This document shows positions 55,846 to 64,000 of a DNA stretch of 64,000 nucleotides, one piece after another. The notes beneath the pieces are model-generated. The model worked only from the letters and a program-made list of their open reading frames with translations. It did not search any database and was not told where the DNA came from. Origin of the DNA: Durusdinium trenchii (taxonomy: Eukaryota; Sar; Dinophyceae; Suessiales; Symbiodiniaceae); contig CAXAMN010026683.1 of assembly GCA_963970005.1 (NCBI GenBank), positions 520,452-584,451 on the forward strand, read 5' to 3'. The translations under genes were made by a program, and so were the position numbers. How positions within the stretch are numbered: position 1 is the first letter of the stretch; the number at the start of each line of letters is the position of its first letter.

Positions 55846-57920
55846 GTTGGTCGGGTCGGGAATGGTCGATCCGTGCTGAAACCGTGCGGTTGGGGTTGGG
55901 GTTTTCTTTGATTTTCTTTATCTCGTATTCATTTCATGCGCCGGTTTGTGAAGCGTTCGCATGCGTTTTGATGTCGAAACCTTCCACAAGCCCGAAAACG
56001 TTTCGGAGGTCACTATACTTGCATGCAGATCAACGTGTTGGCTGTCCTTCTTGCATGCTTTAGATGAGATTCTTGCAGGGTCCTTTTGTGGAGCGAATCA
56101 ACTGCACGGACTTCTGGATTTGGAGGACTATCCAAACTAATGCAGTTCCATTTCTTTGATCATCTTCGGAATTCCAACCAAACAGTTCAGTTACCCGCAT
56201 TTCACATCATTTCACAAGATATGTAACAACTGCATGGTCACCATAGAGGATAGGCCACACGGCGAGGTCCTTTTTCTTTGACAGCTGGGTCCATGTCCAT
56301 CTCCGTTACGATTCGTGCTGTGACCCAGGTTCCGAACGAAGGTCCAGGCAGTGGTGGGCCAACCGAAGCCCCACCCTGAGGCCCGGAAAAGCTGCCAACG
56401 GATGGGTGGGGGTGTGGGTGGAAAAAATTGTGCCTCAATGTTCCTCAACTGATGCGAACAGATCGAAGATCTCAAAATTCAGGGAAAAGCTGCTCGCTAG
56501 GCCTTTACCAATCAATTTGTATGAATTTGTGATGGATTCCAATGGATCATGGATCCATCCCATCAGACATATCCTGTTTTGGGCCATCTACTCCACCGTA
56601 GTCGTACTCCACCACGTACTCTATCCGATCTCCAGGGAGGACTCGGAGACCGGATGAGCCCATTTTTCGACCTGGACCTGGAGGTTGTGCGAAAACGTGG
56701 GTCGTTTGCAGGTCACCCAAGACATGTTGATCCTCATTTTTGGGGGCGGATGGGTTTCGCATGATTTCGCCACCTGAATTCTTTCAATTCTACCTGGCAC
56801 GAGACAGGGTGCCCTGTCTCGAGACCTATAGGTAGAGGTGACGAAGCACCTGGAGAAGATCTTACTTGTTTTAAAAGGATTTAAAAGGGACAACGGTGAC
56901 CCGGACCAGCTCGGAGCGTCTGGGCCCGTTCCGCGGTCTGGGCCCGGAGCCCGGGTGAACGCACCGCTCCGGTGAACGCACCGAGTCTATAATTCCTGCT
57001 GGTGGGCATCTTCCGGACGCATCAAGCCATCTCCGGACACGACATGGACTCATATGGACTCCACCTGGGGGACCGTCCTCGGGTCATGCGACGCCGGTTG
57101 CGTCCGCGACGGGTCGCGCCAGGCGATGCGACGGGCCCGGCAAAATTCGGAGGTTCGGCTGTGGTGGAGGAGGGTGAACGCGACGGGACCGCATCCATCG
57201 GCCGAGCGAGGCTACACCCCAAATGGTTGAAGTGGGGACGAAGCAACGCCACAGGATAAGGGATGTTCTGCCAAGGCCGTAGCTCAAGGCAGGAACAGGG
57301 TAACACAATGCAGGTTGGCTGCTCGGGTAGCCCCTTCTTTCAGTGGTCTGGGGCGTGCCCTAGGCTTGAATTGTAGCCAACTAGCACAACGAATGCCTTT
57401 GGGCTCTAGGCTATAACCATGTGACGTTTCAACCAAATCACAGCATGTCTCAGCGAAAGGAAATGCTGAGCTCAGACCCCATTCGGGTGTGGCCAAGTGT
57501 GTACTAGAAAAGACACAAAGAATGCAGTCACATCCAAGATTGGAAGGTCCTCCATCCAAGATGTTGACGTCCTACAAAGGGGGAAGGTGCACATCCACAG
57601 GTATCAGGGATGATGTTCGACTGGATGTGGACACCTGTGCAGACTTAATTGGCTTAATTGATCGAAATGACACGATTAGTGATCGATTCACTTTGGCTTA
57701 AGGTAGCAGAGAAGATCATACAATTTCTTGTACACTCCAGGCTTCAAAAGGTCCATTTCGGCGATCGTGAACTACCACCTCTTCCACACTAGGACCCAAT
57801 GCGTGAGAGACTTGAGATTGATGGACTATGGGTCCACCCCCACCAGACTGTACCTCCGGTGGCTTCTTTACTCTGCGCTTGGGCTCAGATCGTGGAGTTC
57901 TCGAGCTGAGATCCTCTCAA

Positions 57921-57944
57921 GGAGCACCGAGCACCGAGCACCGA
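57921..57944. repeat. Tandem GAGCACCG repeat
   Basis: Three perfect copies of an 8-bp unit. Confidence 0.8.
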
Positions 57945-58368
57945 CACGCGTGGGAAGCGGAGCTGGGGAGTGGAGCTGGGGAGGTTGGGGAAAGCATTCT
58001 GATTTGAAGGAGGAAGTCATCTGATTTGGTCGAGGTCTGGTGAAGGAAGAACTGTGAAGCTGAGGGACGGAAGTCTCTTCTTCGCTGTTCGATGGCATGA
58101 TTTTGACAATGTTGGACACACCCGAAGTTTGGTGGCCTGGAAACCTAGAGTCAAAAGGGTCCACTTTGGGTACCGAACAGGTCCTGACTAGTGCTAGTGA
58201 GCTAGTGACTGGCATCAAAACACGGAAGAGATGACAAGCAGCACCTTTCTCGTATCGAGGAAAGTTCAGACTTGAATTGCATGGCCATGGAATCCCCTGT
58301 CAGGGCATTTTGTGGACTCGCCAGACACTTTTTTTGGATATTTTTGGACCAATATACTTGTATGTGTG

Positions 58369-58386
58369 ATATATATATATATATAT
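58369..58386. repeat. AT dinucleotide microsatellite
   Basis: About nine AT units following TGTGTG. Confidence 0.9.
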
Positions 58387-61199
58387 TTCTTATATATAAT
58401 ATGTAATTAGGTATCATCATGTTAAAGGCCAGTCAGCAATGTTGTGGATATCATTGGCACTCCAGAATCCAGACAATGCAATACAATGCAACCTTTTTAT
58501 TCCCGACGAATAGACCATTATGTTTTTAAGTTGAGTGAAAAGGCCTTGCTAACACAGGTCCACCTTGACCTGTGGGCTTATATACTTTGCTTTAGCATAG
58601 CAGCGGGTCTGCGGCTGATTTTTGCTAGTCTATGCTCGTTCGCTTCACCCGGGAAGAGACCGAAACCTAAAAGCATGGACCTTTGGAGATGATTGTTCCT
58701 CTACAAACCCAATCTGGTTTTCAGGCTCCATTTGGACCCCTTCCGGGGCGTACTGCAACTTTGTTTGACCAATACCCCCGACGTCGCAAAGCGAAGAAGG
58801 ATCAACCAACTGACTCGCGAGTTGGCTTTTGGATCAGGTGTTCATCAACTGAACCCCCGCGCGGAAAATCCCGGAACCCCCGGGTTTTTACATGGTTTTA
58901 ACATGATCACTCCCTGAAGAGTCCCCAACCTCACACACACACACCATGTTTGGGAAAGCTCTTTCTTTTTTTGGACCAATATATATATATATATATGTAC
59001 ATATAGATCGGCACCTCGGAATTGAGACAAGGTTTATGGGAAGAGTGTATCAGGTGGTGGGAATGTGGGGAACCGCGTCCCAGGAGATCTGCCAGAGATC
59101 CCATGATGCGTCTGCGAATGTAGCTGTGCTCCGTGTTCTCCACATGCTGAACTTAGCTGTTCAATATAGCTCTGCAAAACCTGCCGAACCTCTTTTCACA
59201 GCAATGTTGGGAGCACTGAACTCAGACCATCTATGGATGGCCTATTTACCTACATGGGTGGTTTGAGGGGTCAATCGGGCGGCATATATTCCAGTCCCAT
59301 GGATGGTTTGGGGAATGACCAGAAGGTTACCATTGAACCATCCACTGAATTCGATGTTTTTGCTACCCAAAACGAACTGGTTTTAATACATCCAGGTGCA
59401 TCCCGAAAGTGATGAACATTCAGGGATATTGGGGTACCGTCCCAGGTTTCTTCCATTTGGGGTAACTGAGGGTTTCTCCAATTGACGTGCCCACACACCG
59501 GTGGGTTAAACGGAGCTTCCAAACGGAGAACATGAACTCTTGGAACATGGACTTGCTAGCTGAGATATCTAGATATTTTGGCTCATCAAAAGATGTTTGA
59601 TGGAAACTTCATACTGGGCTTCACACGACTTGGTAGGACTTTCTTACGTTTTGACATTATATGTATGTATAACTGTATAAGGGTTTTGAGACAGACATGA
59701 GCAGCTTGAGAGGGAACAACATCACGCGAACACGCAGAGTTGGAGTGCACGTTTGGAGCACTGGACTCCGACCGGGATTTTCTATTGCCAAGAGACTCTG
59801 ATACAGGACAAAGATACAAACATATGCTAGATTGGTGTTTCTCCAGATATGTTGATTGAACGGGAACCACACAAGGCCATGTTGTAGCATGTGGGATTGT
59901 GGGGAGAAGCACTTAGACTAGATTCTATGCTCGCTCGGGCAATTGGATACAAATGATTGGACATCAATTTAGAGATTCTCAGAGTCAACTTTCTGGGGCC
60001 TCGATGCTGTTCGAGCCTTGAGCTCCAATCAGTGGCCCAGAAGGAAGCTGAAGCCGACTAGGTTGATTGGCCGACTGCGATAAGTTTAGTAGCCATATAT
60101 GGCTGTATATCCCACATCAGTGGACTGTGCAACCCCAAGAAATGAACAGAATAGTCTGCTGACATGTTTCTCATATTGAGCAGCTGCCACCCCCCCCTTA
60201 CACACTCAGGGGCGTCTACTGTACACCATGTGAGCTCCTAAGCAAACCATAGCACAACCATCTACTGTGAAAGGTTGCGTAGGGGCCCTGACGAGCCGCC
60301 AATCCATCCGTATATTGGGGTTTAATCAGACATTTAGGCCGAAGCCGAAGCTCATTGGCTGAACAAACTGTTAGCAAACACATTTGTGTGTTTTGTGGGA
60401 CAGAAGAAGCAATACCAAACAGAACTAAGCCAAGAGGAGACCATGGTCGCCATCGCCACATGCCATGGCTGCCATCCTTCTTTTTTCTTGAACGCATCAA
60501 GCAATGAAAACAGAGTATATTAGAGCATGCTTGACAGTACCTGAGTATAGAGTTTATCAAGCTACTTGTGTCATAGTGTCATTGAGCATGCCAACATTTC
60601 ACAAGTATGACCTGCAGTATGACACTACACTAGAACCACATGGCGGACGGACCTGCACCTGTCGGATGGCCGCTCCCCACGCCGCCCGGACCGGCATGGG
60701 ACGGTAGACCAAGAGTAGCCGCCCGAAGGGCGAGCGAGTCGAGCCGACTAAGTGGATTTTTCTGAGCATGTTCTCGCCAACTGCTGGGATTTTGAAGGGG
60801 TCACGGGATTTTGTTGGTTCAGTGACATAGTTGGACATGCTTGGATTTCAGTGAGGGTATACCGGGCACCTGATTTTCTGAAGTTGACCAATGGCACCAA
60901 GAGATTGATGGTCGAGATATGATGTGTGTCCCCCGGCTCAACACTGTTGTCCTACTGATACTTGAAACAGCCATGCTTAGCTGTCTTCTTCAAGCAGAAG
61001 AACCAGACATCATCTCAGGCTCTGCTTCTGTGTGCAAACACAAATGTCTTGAGGAACCTTTGGACGATGACCTTTTTCCTGGTGGTGTGTAACTTGGAGT
61101 GATAACAACATCATCCTCTCAAATCTCAAAGTCAATCGCCCAATCATCCGGCATATCACCGCATCTCAAATTACTTCTCTTGCTTCCCCAGAGTCCCAG

Positions 61200-61330
61200 C
61201 ACTCAAAGCCGCGAGAAGAATGTGCTCAGATGACCTGCATGTGGTGCCCAAGAAGAATCAAAGGAAGACACACGACCGTGGCGACGCCATCACCGTCAAC
61301 GGATCGGACCTGGCTAAGCTGGGCGAAAAC
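61200..61330 (+). CDS. Exon-like segment of unknown family
   Basis: The frame from ATG 61220 reads CSDDLHVVPKKNQRKTHDRG, then DAITVNGSDLAKLGE. An acceptor-like CTTGCTTCCCCAG precedes it at about 61178-61190. The reading loses protein-like composition after about 61330. No family recognised. Confidence 0.25.
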
Positions 61331-62310
61331 CACTCACTCGATGAGAAAAAAGAACCCACGGCACAGTGCATGGATGGTCCGGGAGGGTTCATGGAGTCGT
61401 TTTGGACCATTTTGGGGTGAGGAAGAACGATCTTCTTGGCAAGCCTACAGGAATTTCGAGAAGAGATGGGTGGGAGATATGTATATAGTATTATTCTATA
61501 TGGTCAAGCCTACAAAACTCTAGTTGACCTTCTGAAATGCACAACATGGACTACCAGGGCCAGGTTGGTCAGGGCCAATTTTCAGGTTGGTCATGGGCTG
61601 ATGGCAGGTCCCGCCAAGCAGCACCCGTTTAATCAAGCCTGACGCACGCAGGTTAGGCACCTCCTCTAGCAGCAGCAAATTGATGAGCCCGGCACTCAAC
61701 TGAATGCATCCGTGTCAGCCTCGAACTGGTTCGCTCAGAGGGAGTACGACCTAGGATGACCAGGGATCTGGAAGGTTTTTTTTTATTTTTTCGCAATCAG
61801 ATGGACCGAATGTGGACAGGATGTGGAAATTTTCACTCACCACTGCAGGGTGACTGACTCAAAACACCACCATGGCGGAGAGCAACAGGACTTGTGTATT
61901 TTTAACTTGTGTATATAGTAGATATTGATAGAGTATTTACCTAGACTCATCGACGGATCAACAGTTTGTTGGTTTGTTTCTTCAGTCGAAAGTTACCACA
62001 CCAAATGGCCTTTGTTCCCAAGCCATTGCAACCATATGCAGCCAGCGTCAAGCACGAGTTCTTCTTGGAAGCTCTAGAAATCCTCAAACCTTGCGCATCC
62101 CTCAAGGGTCTGTCCACGTGAGAATATGTGATATCTAACAAATCGTATCAATTGGATCAGTCTATTTGCTTTCCACACTGAGGTGTTGGATTCAACATAA
62201 GGTATTTCCAGTCTCCAAACATAAAGCATCATCTGCAAATCATCGACCTCTTCATCAGGGATGTGGATCCCTACAACAAGATCCTACAACATTACATGAC
62301 ATATATATTT

Positions 62311-62339
62311 CCCCAAACAGTTTACTGTTAGGGGTTCTC
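62311..62339. repeat. 29-bp hairpin repeat bounding the terminal array, left copy
   Basis: Arms CCCCAAACAG and CTGTTAGGGG (nine of ten complementary) around TTTA, followed by TTCTC. The identical 29 bases recur at 63058-63086. Confidence 0.9.
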
Positions 62340-63057
62340 AATGCTTTAAAGAATGGTCGCCTTGGTTCCCGGCTGGCTTGTCTCCCACGTCCTTTCATTT
62401 GTCTCCCACTTCTTTTCGTTTGTCTCCCAAAAAAACAGGCTGGGTGCTTGTGGTCGGGTTCCCGGCCGGCTTGTCTCCCACTTCTTTTCATTTGTCTCCC
62501 AGGCTGGGTGCTTGTGGTCGGGTTCCCGGCCGGCTTGTCTCCCACTTGTGCTTGTGGTCGGGTTCCCGGCCGGCTTGTCTCCCACTTCTTTTCATTTGTC
62601 TCCCAGTTCTTTTCATTTGTCTCCCAGGCTGGGTGCTTGTGGTCGGGTTCCCGGCTGGCTTGTCTCCCACTTCCTTTCATTTGTCTCCCAGTTCTTTTCA
62701 TTTGTCTCCCAAGCTGGGTGCTTGTGGTCGGGTTCCCGGCCGGCTTGTCTCCCAGTTCTTTTCATTTGTCTCCCAGGCTGGTGCTTGTGGTCGGGTTTGT
62801 GGCTGGCTTGTCTCCCACGTCCTTTCCTTGTGGTCGGGTTCCCGGCCGGCTTGTCTCCCACTTCCTTTCATTTGTCTCCCACTTCTTTTCATTTGTCTCC
62901 CAAGCTGGGTGCTTGTGGTCGGGTTCCCGGCTGGCTTGTCTCCCACTTCCTTTCATGTGTCTCCCACTTCTTCTCATTTGTCTCCCAGGCTGGGTGCTTG
63001 TAGTCGGGTTTCCGGCCGGCTTGTCTCCCACTTCCTTGCATTTGTCTCCCACTTTTC
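62340..63057. repeat. Terminal tandem array 1 (GTGGTCGGGTTCCCGGCCGG repeat)
   Basis: About ten copies of GTGCTTGTGGTCGGGTTCCC with GGCCGGCTTGTCTCCCA, separated by a variable number of TTTTCATTTGTCTCCCA words, so the period varies from about 34 to 85 bases. Long frames (up to 390 codons, 62378-63550) exist on the + strand and others on the - strand only because the unit contains no stop codons. I do not call a protein. Confidence 0.93.
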
Positions 63058-63086
63058 CCCCAAACAGTTTACTGTTAGGGGTTCTC
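63058..63086. repeat. 29-bp hairpin repeat bounding the terminal array, right copy
   Basis: Exact second copy of 62311-62339, 747 bases downstream in the same orientation. Confidence 0.9.
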
Positions 63087-63109
63087 CTCAATTCTTTCTT
63101 AAGATGTCC

Positions 63110-64000
63110 TTTGTGTCACTGCTGGTGTCCGCCCATTTCCACTGGCCATGTAGCATTTCAATTTCTATTCATTTATCTCCCAGGTCTGTCACTGCTGGTG
63201 TCAGCCCTTTTCCGCTGGCCATATTCATTTGTCTCCCAGGTCTGTCATTGGTGATGCCCGCCCTTTTCCGTTGGCCATGCAACATTTCTATGCGTTTGTC
63301 TCCCAGGTCTGTCACTGCTGGTGCCTGCCCTTTTCCGCTGGCGATGCAACATTTCTACTCATTTGTCTCCCAGGTCTGTCACTGCTGGTGTCCGCCTTTT
63401 TCCGCTGGCCATGCAGCATTTCTATTCATTTGTCTCCCAGGTCTATCGCTGGCGTTGTCCGCCCTTTTCCGCTGGCGTTGCAACATTTCTATTCGTTTGT
63501 CTCCCAGGCCTGTCACCGGTGGTGTCCGGCCCTTTCTGCTGGCCATGTAGCATTTCTATTCATTTGTCTCCCAGGTCTATCGCTGGCGTTGTCCGCCCTT
63601 TTCCGCTGGCGATGCAACATTTCTATTCGTTTGTCTCCCAGGTCTGTCACTGGTGGTGTCCACCCGTTTCCGCTGTTTCTATTCATTTGTCTCCCATGTC
63701 TGTCACTGCTAGTGTCCGCCCTTTTCCGCTGTCCGCGCAGCCTTTCTGTTCAATTGTCCCCCAGGCTTGTCACTGGTGGTGTCCGCCCTTTTCCGCTGTT
63801 TCTATTCATTTGTCTCCCAGGTCTGTCACTGCTCGTTTCCGCCCTTTTCCGTTGGCCGTGTGGCATTTCTATTCATTTGTCTCCCAGGTCAGCATTTCTA
63901 TTCATTTGTCTCCCAGGTCTGTCACTGCTGGTGTCCGCCCTTTTCCGCTGGCGATGCAACATTTCTATTTATTTGTCTCCCATATTTGTCACTTGCGGTG
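63110..64000. repeat. Terminal tandem array 2 (about 67-bp repeat), running off the window
   Basis: About fourteen units of CTGTCACTGCTGGTGTCCGC, CCTTTTCCGCTGGC, AACATTTCTATT and CATTTGTCTCCCAGGT. Period is 55-69 bases. The CATTTGTCTCCCAG word is shared with array 1. Confidence 0.93.

Larger units (their letters stand above)
48268..62310. other. Mostly unannotatable
   Basis: Holds the microsatellites, short tandem repeats and weak exon candidates listed. The ORFs at 48402-49025 and 49086-49661 contain protein-like patches (VTDKTSTDKLEKVSDRV; VENFAFDLFVDGTRARMIGG) but no motif. Confidence 0.45.

Noticed and set aside
62166-63550. Repeat proteins of 362 and 390 residues
   Set aside because: They are readings of tandem DNA repeats without stop codons; several frames on both strands are equally open and unit length varies.
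62340-64000. CRISPR array
   Set aside because: Units are tandem and near-identical throughout, without unique spacers, and the context is eukaryotic.
1-64000. tRNA, rRNA or complete spliced-leader genes/relics
   Set aside because: I scanned by eye for T-loop words and for the spliced-leader end TTTTGGCTCAAG and found no convincing instance; a covariance-model search would be decisive.

Overview
The window looks like nuclear DNA of a dinoflagellate, probably a symbiodiniacean or other Suessiales relative. The reasons are indirect: long stretches without genes, with roughly even base composition; many short dispersed and tandem repeats; one apparent intron with a GC donor and a direct repeat at its splice sites; and a DIRS-like tyrosine-recombinase retrotransposon whose proteins resemble those I know from dinoflagellate genomes. 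I see no bacterial operons, rRNA or tRNA. A run of Ns (35976-36197) shows this is a draft assembly.

The centre of the window (28561-35922) holds one large retroelement on the + strand. In order it encodes: a small cysteine-rich membrane peptide; a protein ending in an RNase H1 N-terminal/caulimovirus-VI-like fold; a gag-like protein with a coiled coil and basic tail; a reverse transcriptase; an RNase H domain that appears split in two by an inserted C5-cytosine-methyltransferase-like domain; a 2A ribosome-skipping motif (GDVEENPGP); and a tyrosine recombinase. The inferred logic is that the gag proteins package the RNA, RT and RNase H copy it, the methyltransferase may act on the copied DNA, 2A releases the recombinase from the polyprotein, and the recombinase integrates the product. 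The copy is probably inactive as assembled. Four frame breaks are inferred, at least three of them in homopolymer runs, and the first catalytic arginine of the recombinase reads as histidine.

Left of the element (1-28560) lies mostly non-coding DNA with a few exon-like or decayed coding pieces: a minus-strand relic at 11766-12320, two unrecognised ORFs at 16503-17066 and 17244-17867, a convincing cytochrome P450 I-helix region at 18389-18699, a possible AMP-binding fragment near 20.6 kb, a decayed minus-strand gene at 20865-21540, a possible ZPR1-like exon near 26.4 kb, and a foldback element at 27552-27633.

Right of the element is the assembly gap, then a complex minisatellite block (36198-38131) with four repeat families. 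From there to 62.3 kb the DNA is mostly unannotatable, with AT microsatellites, a second copy of the foldback family (48136-48267) and weak exon candidates. The last 1.7 kb (62311-64000) consists of two tandem-repeat arrays that share a core word. The first array is bounded by two identical 29-bp hairpin-forming repeats.
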